Shown one piece after another: positions 1 to 8,558 of a stretch of DNA of 37,456 nucleotides; the stretch's first letter is position 1, and each line of letters begins with the position of its first letter. The stretch comes from Sulfurovum sp. GTDB taxonomy: Bacteria; Campylobacterota; Campylobacteria; Campylobacterales; Sulfurovaceae. Both the position numbers and the translations under genes were made by a program. The stretch covers positions 1 to 37,456 of the forward strand of contig JAKIUE010000011.1 of NCBI GenBank assembly GCA_021647715.1, read 5' to 3'. The notes beneath the pieces were generated by a model that was not told the DNA's origin, made no database searches, and was given only the letters and a program-made list of their open reading frames with translations.

Positions 1-1598
1 TACCCTTTACTTAACTCATCTAGAACTAATACCCAGTCATTCCCACTCTTAATGAATTCAAATATATGTTCAGGAATTGCTGTTTCTTCTCCTGGAGTCT
101 CAAAAATATGTGTACCACTATTTTCAAAGGTTCCTATCTCTGTGGCTTTCCCTGTTTTTGTGTTATACCACCATGCTTTCACTTCATCTCCAGATATTTT
201 TCCTAATTGAACATTAATATCTTTTCCGTGAGGTGTATATATCATTGCATAGCCGTCACCTCTGGTTCCGATGATACCTTCTGGAGCAAATGCTGATGGA
301 GTACCTACGATAATTGACTGGTCAGATACTCTTGTAGATTGTGGTCTACTTTGCATAAGTTCTGTCACATATTGCATTTGTGTTCCACCCTTTGCATTGA
401 GTGCTTTTCTCCATGTCATATTTGGGAAACATGCCCAAGTACATGGAGGAGGTGCTTTTGTTTCTTCCCAAAACCAAAATATAGAGCCATGCCCATAGGT
501 ATTCCCAAAGGCACCTGCAAATATTTGACTATAAGCATCATCTCTTATTTGATACGCATTACGTCTATCTTTCTCTCCACCATAATCACCTAGACCAAAA
601 TCTTCATAGAGGGATTCTCCATCTACTACAGCAAGTCCTTCTTTAGCTGCTCTTTGTACTATTTCTACAGAATCCCAAGTAGAACGTCGTCCAGATTGGA
701 GCATATTAAAATCTAACCATTTAGCTTTACCAAATATTTGACTAGGGATAGTAAGTAGGGGATGAAAGGTAATGAGTTGCGTATCGCCTACAACTTTATC
801 GATTGCACTTCCGAGTCCATTCCATATGGCTTTTTCTTCTTTAACTGTCATACCCTTTGGTGCACGATTTACATAAGGAGGCTTAGCATCTACAGGTGTA
901 TCCCCACCTACTGCCCAAATAATATTTTTCTTATCTTTATATCTATTTGCTATCCATGTTCCAAACTTTTCAGATTCTGCTGGGTTCATAAAGGTTTTAT
1001 TTACTACTGCGTGATGCCATACAGGGAAGAAAGCAATATATAGACCTTTCTCAGCTGCTTTATCTATCATATAATCTATATGTTTCCAATATATCTCATT
1101 GGGTGCTGTAGTTCTTCCACCACCAACAAAAGGATACTGGTTATCATGAGGATGTGACCAATGGCTATGCATGCCTACAGCTTGTATCACTGTAAACTTT
1201 TTACTAGCACGGTCACTCAAATAGGTATCTATATCGGCTTTACTTTTCATATATAAATCCCACGCTGTATCTGCCATCCAGAAGAAATCACTTCCATCAG
1301 CATGTTGTAACATTTTATTGGATGAGATTTGAAGTGCACCACACTCCCATGGCTTGTTTTTTGTACAAACAAAGGTATCTGGAGCTACAATTGGTTTTTC
1401 CACTGTAGTGTTTTTATCTACTGTAGTGTTTTTGTCTACTGTAGTGTTTTTGTCTACAATTGGAGCTGTTGGACTTGATACAATGTTATTGTTATCCGAA
1501 ATAGGCTTTTCAGAACCTCCTCCACATCCAGCTAATGCCGTGATGATAGAAAAAGAAACTATATATTTTTTTGTATTTTTTTGTGTAAATTGTTTCAT
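1..1598 (-). CDS. GH140/DUF4038-like glycoside hydrolase lipoprotein (3' end cut by window edge)
   Basis: Open frame of 532 codons running off the left edge with no stop; the ATG at 1598 has an AAGGAT ribosome site upstream. The N-terminus is a lipoprotein signal with lipobox LAGC (Cys25), then a Ser/Asn/Thr linker containing three DKNTTV-type repeats. The following domain reads like the DUF4038 / GH140 apiosidase-like TIM barrel: FFWMADTAWDLY at its start, FTVIQAVGMHSHW, IIWAVGGDTP, and VVDGESLYED, where the family keeps acidic catalytic residues. The visible C-terminal part (YAMIYTPHGKDINVQL, VKAWWYNTKTG, DWVLVLD) resembles the collagen-binding-like beta domain that often follows DUF4038. 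It probably acts on a glycan at the cell surface or in the periplasm. It lies downstream of a polysaccharide cluster, so cleaving or trimming that polymer is plausible (inference). Substrate is unknown; GH140 members characterised elsewhere act on pectin apiose, an unlikely substrate here. Confidence 0.8.
   Translation of the reverse strand, partial: MKQFTQKNTKKYIVSFSIITALAGCGGGSEKPISDNNNIVSSPTAPIVDKNTTVDKNTTVDKNTTVEKPIVAPDTFVCTKNKPWECGALQISSNKMLQHADGSDFFWMADTAWDLYMKSKADIDTYLSDRASKKFTVIQAVGMHSHWSHPHDNQYPFVGGGRTTAPNEIYWKHIDYMIDKAAEKGLYIAFFPVWHHAVVNKTFMNPAESEKFGTWIANRYKDKKNIIWAVGGDTPVDAKPPYVNRAPKGMTVKEEKAIWNGLGSAIDKVVGDTQLITFHPLLTIPSQIFGKAKWLDFNMLQSGRRSTWDSVEIVQRAAKEGLAVVDGESLYEDFGLGDYGGEKDRRNAYQIRDDAYSQIFAGAFGNTYGHGSIFWFWEETKAPPPCTWACFPNMTWRKALNAKGGTQMQYVTELMQSRPQSTRVSDQSIIVGTPSAFAPEGIIGTRGDGYAMIYTPHGKDINVQLGKISGDEVKAWWYNTKTGKATEIGTFENSGTHIFETPGEETAIPEHIFEFIKSGNDWVLVLDELSKG
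1402..1455 (-). repeat. Three tandem 18-bp repeats in lipoprotein linker
   Basis: Three adjacent 18-bp units starting ACTGTAGTGTTTTT differ at one base. Read on the minus strand they encode a six-residue unit of DKNTTV type in the linker between lipidated cysteine and catalytic domain. Copy number could vary by slippage, changing only linker length because 18 is a multiple of three. Confidence 0.9.
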
Positions 1599-1731
1599 GG
1601 ATTGCATCCTTACTTTCGATTCGGGTATCTAATATCTTAAATACCTAATTGGCATTGATTCTACTTAATAATAGTTAAAAATAGCTTATACTGCCTATAG
1701 AAATAAAATCATCCATAAAACTAGTTTTAAC

Positions 1732-3126
1732 TTAATTTGTTTTCCATAGATTCATATCCCAATATTCACTTTGTATACATTTAGCCTGATTGGAAGTGAT
1801 TTCTTTTAAGTCTGGGTGCCACTTTTTCATCTCTTCAGGACTTGCATATGTTAATCTCATAGGGGTTTTCTCTAAAAGAACATCATGTACTCGAGGGACA
1901 TTAAGAATAGCTAGGTTAATAATGATTTGCGCAGTACCTTTTGGAATATAGATGAATTCGTAACGCCCTGTTTCAAGATTAGAGGCTTTTGTTCTCAGTA
2001 GTGAGCTATCTAGTCTAGAGTTTGTCAAACTATTGCCATCAATACCTTTATCATTTTTATCTACTGCTATGATTCCTTCTATCTTCACTGGTGATTCTAT
2101 TTTTAATATGGAACCTCCAATGACAGGCACTGTCAGGCTTCTATATTTTTCACCTTTGGTAGCTTCTTCATCGCTAGCTCTTATTTCTTTTTGAAGCTTT
2201 ATCCCTTTTGCAATATTTTGACCTTGTTTTGATGTGGTATCCGAGTATAATGATTCATTTACCTTAGCACGTAATTTCCCTTTTTTCTCTTTTGGAAGTA
2301 TACAATTTAAGTCTGCATAAAGTGTACTTAGCATCCCTGCATAAGAGGGATGGGTATTGTCTTTAAGATACTTAAATCCTTCTGGGCCATTTTTAGGTTT
2401 CTTTGGGTCTTGCTCCATATATTTTTCTATAGGAGAGTCTACAAGAAGCAGATTAAACTCTTTTGCTAACCTTTCATATATTTCTTTTAACCTAGGTTTT
2501 GCAGCCAATGCTGGTCTAGATAGATATATAGAAGCACTTGGGAGTGCAGTTTGAATAGCGGTAATTCCAGTTTTTAAACTTTCAAAAACGATATTTTTAC
2601 ACTCTTTTTCGATCACCTCAACTTGTACTTTATCCTTATTTCTAATAGCATTTATACGCTCTTGACTCTTACAGTGATCTATATCATTTGTACCTAATTC
2701 ATAAGCTATAATAACATTTTCACCATCTGAGCCATACTCTTTTGCTTTCTCTACAATACGAGGTAATTGTGCTTTTACAATGCTTTGTTTACCATTTGTC
2801 CAAGTATGAGACTCTATACTTGTTACCGCCGTATGAAGGTAGTCAACATTAAATTCTTTCAGCCATCTTGAATAAAAGATTTCTTCCTGTGCTGCGTCAT
2901 CAGCTCGTTTGCTGTCTCCTGCTATGGCAAAAAGTATCTTTTTTTTCTTTGAAGCAGTAAGTGTGGGAGCATTAGTAAGATGTTCCGCATCTTGAGTATC
3001 TGTATTTTTCACACTAGCTGGGGTGTCATTGGTTTTTCCTGAGTATTCACATCCTACTAGAGAAACAATAATAAAGGTTGAGAGTAAATATGTAATGTGT
3101 TTATTTGATACACGATATAGCTTCAA
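1732..3126 (-). CDS. SGNH/GDSL-like hydrolase lipoprotein of polysaccharide cluster
   Basis: 464 residues from the TTG at 3126. That start is preferred over an ATG at 3216 because AAAGGA lies 6 nt upstream, it gives a proper lipoprotein signal (lipobox LVGC, Cys26), and it removes the overlap with the upstream gene. After a linker, IAGDSKRADD (Ser72) matches the block I nucleophile of SGNH hydrolases, ELGTND resembles block III (G-x-N-D), and KDNTHPSYAG resembles the block V Asp-x-x-His. So the catalytic set appears present. The C-terminal third (from about residue 330) looks beta-rich and is not recognised. SGNH enzymes in such clusters usually remove or transfer acetyl groups on polysaccharide. 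This one follows an acetyltransferase gene by 67 bp, so de-esterification at the outer envelope is a fair guess. Family call moderately sure, substrate unknown. Confidence 0.7.
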   Translation of the reverse strand: MKLYRVSNKHITYLLSTFIIVSLVGCEYSGKTNDTPASVKNTDTQDAEHLTNAPTLTASKKKKILFAIAGDSKRADDAAQEEIFYSRWLKEFNVDYLHTAVTSIESHTWTNGKQSIVKAQLPRIVEKAKEYGSDGENVIIAYELGTNDIDHCKSQERINAIRNKDKVQVEVIEKECKNIVFESLKTGITAIQTALPSASIYLSRPALAAKPRLKEIYERLAKEFNLLLVDSPIEKYMEQDPKKPKNGPEGFKYLKDNTHPSYAGMLSTLYADLNCILPKEKKGKLRAKVNESLYSDTTSKQGQNIAKGIKLQKEIRASDEEATKGEKYRSLTVPVIGGSILKIESPVKIEGIIAVDKNDKGIDGNSLTNSRLDSSLLRTKASNLETGRYEFIYIPKGTAQIIINLAILNVPRVHDVLLEKTPMRLTYASPEEMKKWHPDLKEITSNQAKCIQSEYWDMNLWKTN

Positions 3127-3193
3127 TATAAATCCTTTTGTGTATAATTTAAAAATTTTTGCATTATATCTGTAGACTATTATCCTATCGTTA

Positions 3194-3826
3194 CTATAAG
3201 TCTTTTTGCCAATCAAAATTTTCTTTTTTCATAACTGCTGGAGCCCCTGCAATCATAATGTTTTCTTTTTTGAATTTTTTAGTCACAACACTCCCCATGC
3301 CCACCAAACTATTATTGGCTAACATACTTCCAGGTGCAAAACGAACTGCACTACCTAAATAACAATTTTTACCTATAATAATGTCATTGTCTGATTTTTC
3401 ACCGCCATGTGTCCAAAACTGCGATGCATATCCAGCAACCCAAGAGCCATCACCTATATCAATTAATCCTGCTAGATCAAAATAGTGCTTGTTCGTTATA
3501 GTCACTGCTTTGCCAATGTGCATAGTATGCAGAAAGTTTATATGTGTTGCGTTTGTATCTGTGACCCATTTCCCGCAGCGAAAGACATTGCCCGATCCGA
3601 TACTTGTTCCTTCTTTTATTGTTAGGGAAAAAGGTCCAGTGAAAAGGTTGAAATTTCCAATAAGCGTACCATCCATATCGCATGCTTCAATATCTAAAAT
3701 AGTTCCAAAACCTATCTTTGAGCTATTTATTTTATATTTTAATATATGTCTATACAAAAAAATTCTTATACCACTCATAGGCATAAGCGAAATCACTATA
3801 GCAAATAAAAATCTAATTTTTCGCAT
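3194..3826 (-). CDS. Left-handed beta-helix (hexapeptide) acyltransferase
   Basis: 210 residues; ATG at 3826 with AAGGAG just upstream, overlapping the end of the polymerase gene by 14 nt (translational coupling likely). The protein has a short hydrophobic N-terminus and then imperfect hexapeptide turns, for example IGFGTILDIE, IGSGNVF and, near the end, IIIGKNCYLGSAVRFAPGSMLANNSLVGMGSVVTKKF (quoted here only by its start, IIIGKNCYLGSA, and end, VGMGSVVTKKF). A His in HGGEKSDN is in the place where such enzymes often hold the catalytic base. These enzymes transfer acetyl from acetyl-CoA to sugar hydroxyl or amino groups. Position between polymerase and SGNH genes suggests O-acetylation of the polysaccharide repeat unit (inference). 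Confidence 0.85.
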   Translation of the reverse strand: MRKIRFLFAIVISLMPMSGIRIFLYRHILKYKINSSKIGFGTILDIEACDMDGTLIGNFNLFTGPFSLTIKEGTSIGSGNVFRCGKWVTDTNATHINFLHTMHIGKAVTITNKHYFDLAGLIDIGDGSWVAGYASQFWTHGGEKSDNDIIIGKNCYLGSAVRFAPGSMLANNSLVGMGSVVTKKFKKENIMIAGAPAVMKKENFDWQKDL

Positions 3827-4976
3827 CTTTCTGCTCCTTTTTTATCTGTGCCTTTTCTTTTTCCAGAATAACAACCAAAATTGCCAAATAGGCAAACATT
3901 GGGTTCAGTTCAAGAAAAAGCGACGACAAAGTAAATATTAGGAAACTTTGATAGAGATAATAACGTTGTTTTCGTATTTTATAAAACCAAGTTCCAATGT
4001 AAAAATATATAAGGATACCAAAGATACCCGTTCTTAAAAAAAGATCCAATAGATTTGATCTTGCCGTCGCTGTATATTCTTCAATCACCTTATTTGTCTC
4101 GGGGTTATCTATACCTGTCTCCGGCATATTTTGAGAAAACCAAATGTTATATGCAGTCCCAATACCAAAAGGATATTCATATAAACAACGTACAGCTCCT
4201 TCTATTCCACTCACTCTTGTTACATATGTTCCCCAAATACGATTTTCTTCCTTAAACTCTTTCAGTCCCCCTTCAAGATAGGTTTCTAATACATATTTAT
4301 TATATATGACTGCCGAATTACTAAGAATCTTATCTTTAAAACCAAAGAAGAGTGCCGAGATGATAAGTAAAAATGCGACCATCCCTCTAATCGTACTATA
4401 CTTTAACAACCCTACAAAAATAAGTAATGCATATTGTGCTTTTGAACCTATGGCAAGTCCCAAGACCAAAAAAAATCTTGATATATAAAATTTCTTATTG
4501 CCTGTATAATGATGCAGGATAATAAAAAAAACAAACAGATAATAATATCCAGCAGAACTAGGCTCAGGAAAAAGCATTGAGAGCCTATGTGTAGGATCCA
4601 TAGCCAATTCGACTATACCCATAATAATATTAGAGACAATGCCTAAAAAAATAATATCTATCGTATAAGACAAAGGCTTGACACGCAAGTACAGATAAAG
4701 TGCTATTGCAAAAGTAATTTCAATAAAATATTTTCGTGTATTTAATATGGTTACAGATAAACCTTCTTGAGGAATAATCCCATTTAGTCCCACATATAAA
4801 AATGTATTAAATAGCGTTATAAGTAGTAATATACCAAGCAATAATGTAAACTTAGGAAGGGTCTTTGTCTCTCCATGCTCTGATCTCTTTTTCAAATAAA
4901 ACAAAACTGTGTATGCCGTAAAAAGAAGATAAAGGGGTCCTACTGTGAAAATAAGCCCTGTTCCGACAAGAAGCAC
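3813..4976 (-). CDS. O-antigen polymerase/ligase-like (Wzy-type) membrane protein
   Basis: 387 residues, almost wholly hydrophobic with about ten predicted membrane segments and one large periplasmic loop around residues 220-310. That loop contains GTAYNIWFSQNMPETG and ends in a segment reading ARSNLLDLFLRTGIFGIL, the usual pattern of Wzy polymerases and WaaL ligases. The C-terminal tail is lysine-rich and cytoplasmic. Start taken at GTG 4976; no good ribosome site is visible and the frame stays open a little further upstream into the end of the glycosyltransferase gene, so the start is uncertain. Together with the flippase it would polymerise lipid-linked repeat units at the periplasmic face. 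Wzy and WaaL cannot be told apart by sequence reading alone; polymerase is favoured by the cluster. Confidence 0.75.
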   Translation of the reverse strand: MLLVGTGLIFTVGPLYLLFTAYTVLFYLKKRSEHGETKTLPKFTLLLGILLLITLFNTFLYVGLNGIIPQEGLSVTILNTRKYFIEITFAIALYLYLRVKPLSYTIDIIFLGIVSNIIMGIVELAMDPTHRLSMLFPEPSSAGYYYLFVFFIILHHYTGNKKFYISRFFLVLGLAIGSKAQYALLIFVGLLKYSTIRGMVAFLLIISALFFGFKDKILSNSAVIYNKYVLETYLEGGLKEFKEENRIWGTYVTRVSGIEGAVRCLYEYPFGIGTAYNIWFSQNMPETGIDNPETNKVIEEYTATARSNLLDLFLRTGIFGILIYFYIGTWFYKIRKQRYYLYQSFLIFTLSSLFLELNPMFAYLAILVVILEKEKAQIKKEQKDAKN

Positions 4977-4990
4977 AAGGTAATATTTAA

Positions 4991-6025
4991 CTATAATATT
5001 GATTGATAGTCCTTCACTAAGTTCTCTTCTGAAAATGTTTTATCATACAATTTTAATGCATTAGTTACACTTGATGAAAAATCTTTTAACTTTTTTATGT
5101 CTTCAACATTTTCAACCATTATACCAGCCCCTGCATTTTCAACTTCTTGGGCATAACTAGTTAAAGCACTACTTATAATGACATTTACCCCTGTACTTAA
5201 ATACTCTGCAAGTTTTATAGGGGAAGCAACATTGTTTACGATATCATCTTCTCTAATAAGAAAACCATACTCTTTTGTATTTAAAAAGTCACTCATTTCC
5301 TCTCTTGTCTCTATATTTTGAAGAGTGACGTGTCCTTGAGCTTCCTTTGTTAAATATTCAACAAAAAGTCTCCTTGCTTGTTGTGTCTCACCTGTAGCGA
5401 TATAAAGCTTAGCATTTTTATTTTCTTCTATGATTTTATTAAACATTAATAGTATCTGGTCGAATTTTTGCCAGGCAGATAATCCACCCACATATACATA
5501 GCTATCTTTCTCTTTTTTGCTTTCCATGTACTGAAGATCTGAAGTACATGGAACAATGATGCTGTTAAAATTCATTCTATATTTTTCTCCAAGAAATTCT
5601 TTCATATACGTTGAAACTAAAATTTGGTAACTGGAAAACTTCAAGCCAATATACTCCACGCTTGAAAGTATTTTTTTACGTATTTTGGACTCATGTCTCA
5701 TATAGCTCTCTTCTGGAACAGCCCCTTGTACCCAATAGTAAACTTTTTTTCGTTTTAAAAGTACGGCTAAAGACATACTTGATGCACTAAATATATCTGG
5801 GGAGAAAATCTTATTATCTGGATGAGTAACCACTATATTTAAAAATTCAAATATATTTTTATATGTCAGTATTGTATGTTTTTCAAAAGAAGATTTAGCG
5901 ATATCCATATGCTCTTTATCTACCACAAATATCACAGGTTCGCCTGCATTTCTTATGAATTCAGCATGTATCCTCATCGCATTCCATACTGCTCTATTTT
6001 GTATACCATTTGTGTGAAATAACAT
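4991..6025 (-). CDS. Glycosyltransferase, GT4-like GT-B fold
   Basis: 344 residues; ATG at 6025 with AGAGGGG upstream. The N-terminal half holds FHTNGIQNRAVWNAM and an acceptor-binding Rossmann-like domain. The C-terminal half has YVYVGGLSAWQKFDQIL (start of the donor domain) and FLIREDDIVNNVASPIKLAEY, where the E-x7-E style donor site of GT4 enzymes is expected (VASPIKLAEYLSTG). It would add a sugar from a nucleotide-sugar donor to the lipid-linked repeat unit in the cytoplasm. It is the only recognisable glycosyltransferase in this part of the cluster, so other transferases and the initiating enzyme must lie elsewhere, probably beyond the left edge. Confidence 0.8.
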   Translation of the reverse strand: MLFHTNGIQNRAVWNAMRIHAEFIRNAGEPVIFVVDKEHMDIAKSSFEKHTILTYKNIFEFLNIVVTHPDNKIFSPDIFSASSMSLAVLLKRKKVYYWVQGAVPEESYMRHESKIRKKILSSVEYIGLKFSSYQILVSTYMKEFLGEKYRMNFNSIIVPCTSDLQYMESKKEKDSYVYVGGLSAWQKFDQILLMFNKIIEENKNAKLYIATGETQQARRLFVEYLTKEAQGHVTLQNIETREEMSDFLNTKEYGFLIREDDIVNNVASPIKLAEYLSTGVNVIISSALTSYAQEVENAGAGIMVENVEDIKKLKDFSSSVTNALKLYDKTFSEENLVKDYQSIL

Positions 6026-6078
6026 TTTATCCCCTCTTCTATGCCTAATTTTACTTATTCTTAATTATATCAAATTAT

Positions 6079-7140
6079 CTATAATCTAGCTTCCCATTTT
6101 GACTGTAAAGAAACAATCACTTTATACATCATTAAACTAGTCACTATAGTAAGCAGGAAAAGTGATATAAAGCCGCTTATCCCTCCTATGCCATAATGCA
6201 TCAGAATAATCGCGTAAACCACGATCCATAAATGATGGACTAAGTATATAATATATGATGCATTTCCATTTACAATAGAAAAATAATTTCTTTTTACTAA
6301 ATAGTTTCTTGAAAATTTAAAAAAAAGTGCGACAGCAAACCATTTGACTAAAAAATTAACATAAATCATCAATGTTAATGCGACTATATTTAGCGATTCT
6401 TCTCTAAATATATCAACTAGAACACTACCAAATATGATAATTGGCAAGGATACTTTTAGAGAAATTTTTTCAAATTTATTTAAAATTGATTGATTATTTT
6501 TAACCAATATCCCCAATAAGAAAAATGGTAAATACATTAAGAAGTCAGACGAATTTACAACACCATCAAATCTAAATATTTTACCTATAATTAAAGCAAT
6601 GACGGTCAATAACGGTAAAATAAATAAAATAGCTACTCCTGAAACATTTGTCAACTTTTTTGCCAGTTTTGAATCTAAATCAAATATATATTTTTTAAAT
6701 ATTGCTATAAAAACCCCATAAATAATAAGATTGATTAAAAACCATAAATGGTGTTTCCACTCACCTTGCATAATATATTTATATAAATCAAATGTCTCTA
6801 CCCAGCCTGACTTTACAAGAATCCATTCTTGTATACTATTTAGGGTGATTGCTGTAATAATCAGTGGTATACCTATCCGTATAAATCGTTTCTTTAAAAA
6901 AACTTTCGAGGGGTATTTCTCCAATGTTATCATGGCAAAATAACCAGAAATGACAAAAAACCCTGCAACAGCAAATGATTCTGAAAATATGAAACTTATA
7001 TTTGCCAACCATGTAGTATCTGGACTTCTAATAACTGTCCAATACCCCTTTGTTGCAAAGACACATGAGACATGGAGAAGTACTATCGCAAGCATTAATA
7101 CTGTTCTAATATTGTCAAAATATACTATTCTATTTGTCAT
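6079..7140 (-). CDS. Acyltransferase family 3 membrane protein (OafA-like)
   Basis: 353 residues, with an N-terminus YFDNIRTVLMLAIVLLHV containing the conserved His of acyltransferase-3 proteins, followed by about ten membrane segments (for example FAVAGFFVISGYFA and IIYLVHHLWIVVY). The ATG at 7140 is immediately downstream of the flippase stop codon (7141-7143), so the two are co-translated. Members of this family move acetyl or other acyl groups across the membrane and O-acylate surface polysaccharide. With the hexapeptide acyltransferase this gives two acylation enzymes in one cluster. Confidence 0.85.
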   Translation of the reverse strand: MTNRIVYFDNIRTVLMLAIVLLHVSCVFATKGYWTVIRSPDTTWLANISFIFSESFAVAGFFVISGYFAMITLEKYPSKVFLKKRFIRIGIPLIITAITLNSIQEWILVKSGWVETFDLYKYIMQGEWKHHLWFLINLIIYGVFIAIFKKYIFDLDSKLAKKLTNVSGVAILFILPLLTVIALIIGKIFRFDGVVNSSDFLMYLPFFLLGILVKNNQSILNKFEKISLKVSLPIIIFGSVLVDIFREESLNIVALTLMIYVNFLVKWFAVALFFKFSRNYLVKRNYFSIVNGNASYIIYLVHHLWIVVYAIILMHYGIGGISGFISLFLLTIVTSLMMYKVIVSLQSKWEARL

Positions 7141-8499
7141 TTAATTTCTTTTGTGGGTTAAAAAAGGGATATATAGTATATGAAACCCAAATATTTTTTT
7201 AATATAGAATGCTGTTCCCATTTTCCATATAATAACACTTATTAAACTTGCAAGTGCTGCTCCCTCAATACCATAATAGGGAATAAGTATGTAGTTCATC
7301 ACTATATTCACCCCTCCTGCAAGGAGTACAATATTCCTAAATTGTTTTTGATATCCCGTCATATCAAGCATATAACCTGCTGGTCCTACCATTGCACTAA
7401 CTATTTGTCCAGCGAGCAATATAAGTAAAGGCAGATATCCGCCCGTAAATGCTTCTCCATAAATAGAGAGTACCCATTTACCCAATAACATCAAAATAAG
7501 AATAAGAGGCAAGCTTATAAAAAAAGAAAGTTTCGCTGATTTTTTAGCAACATATTCTAATTCATCCATCTTTTTCTCTGAAAATAATTTAGCAAACTTT
7601 GGCCCAGCAATCATCTCTATAGAACTGATTACAAAGGTAATCAACAATAGAAGTGCCAATACTATACTATATACACCAACCTCCTTGGTACTTCTATACA
7701 TCCCTAGCATGATAATATCAGTCTGTGCGATTACAAGAAACATACCTGTACTTATAAGCATAGGAAAGGCAACGCTAAGTATTGTTTTATTTTTAGGCAA
7801 TGAAGCTTTTTGGATATATTGATTCAAGTGATTTTTTTGCTTATATCTCAGTAAATACCATGATGAAGCAATGGTCATAAGTACAGGAGCACTAAAGACA
7901 ATGTAAATCAAATTATATGGGTTATAAAATAAAGAGGTTAACAACAATAGCAACAAGAGGGATGTTATCTTTGGTAAAAGTTGGAAAAATGCATATACTT
8001 TCATCTCGCCTAAAAGTCTTATTTTCGCTGAATTGAGGTCATATACTGCACGAAAAACCAAAACAAACGCGGATAATGCTAAAAAAAAAGCAAGTTCAGG
8101 CTTATGGAAAACTGTATTTGCGATTAAATTTGCTGAAAAATAGTATATTACTGAAGTTAAAAACGAAATACTTAGCATCAGATAAAGCACTTTTTTATAG
8201 ACAGCCCAACCTGCATCATTATTATTCGATTTCACAATAGAATCAGGAACAAGCTGAAGCATTGCTGTGCTTAAGCCAAAAGTAGAGAGTATCGCCCCTA
8301 TTCCAAGTATGGAGCTAATAATCATTGAGAATCCTACCATCTCTGGACCATAATATCTTGCACCAATAATACTAGTAATTATCCCTAACAACATTGCAAC
8401 TATTTTTGCAATAGTTGTATAAAAACTTCCAAATAATATCTCTTTAAATTTTGGGTCATTGACAAATGTCAAAACTTTATTTTTTATTTTTTGAATCAC
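7141..8499 (-). CDS. Polysaccharide flippase, Wzx/MOP superfamily
   Basis: 452 residues starting from a GTG at 8499, with a TGAGAT-type ribosome site upstream. The protein has 12-14 hydrophobic segments. Its N-terminal region (GSFYTTIAKIVAMLLGIITS, then RYYGPEMVGFSMI) is typical of RfbX/Wzx flippases, and the C-terminal part contains GGVNIVMNYILIPYYGIEGAA, quoted in part (NYILIPYYGIEGAA), a near-universal motif of this family. It would move the undecaprenyl-linked repeat unit from cytoplasmic to periplasmic face. It lies between wecC (48-bp gap holding a weak terminator-like hairpin) and the acyltransferase. The base composition is more AT-rich than dapF or nrdA, common for polysaccharide genes that move horizontally. 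Confidence 0.9.
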   Translation of the reverse strand: MIQKIKNKVLTFVNDPKFKEILFGSFYTTIAKIVAMLLGIITSIIGARYYGPEMVGFSMIISSILGIGAILSTFGLSTAMLQLVPDSIVKSNNNDAGWAVYKKVLYLMLSISFLTSVIYYFSANLIANTVFHKPELAFFLALSAFVLVFRAVYDLNSAKIRLLGEMKVYAFFQLLPKITSLLLLLLLTSLFYNPYNLIYIVFSAPVLMTIASSWYLLRYKQKNHLNQYIQKASLPKNKTILSVAFPMLISTGMFLVIAQTDIIMLGMYRSTKEVGVYSIVLALLLLITFVISSIEMIAGPKFAKLFSEKKMDELEYVAKKSAKLSFFISLPLILILMLLGKWVLSIYGEAFTGGYLPLLILLAGQIVSAMVGPAGYMLDMTGYQKQFRNIVLLAGGVNIVMNYILIPYYGIEGAALASLISVIIWKMGTAFYIKKIFGFHILYIPFLTHKRN

Positions 8500-8535
8500 C
8501 TAAAATCTCATATATCTGTAAATATTTTATTTCAA

Positions 8536-8558
8536 TCAAAAAATAGTCTAAACTATTT
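8536..8558 (-). terminator. Weak hairpin with T-run at end of wecC
   Basis: On the minus strand AATAGT, a TTAG loop and ACTATT are followed by TTTT, directly over the wecC stop codon (8548-8550). The six-base stem has only one G-C pair, so if it works it would only attenuate transcription between wecBC and the flippase gene. Confidence 0.3.

Noticed and set aside
271-1632. Several plus-strand frames over the GH140-like gene
   Set aside because: They are antisense shadows of the long minus-strand frame, which has a signal peptide and clear domain pattern.
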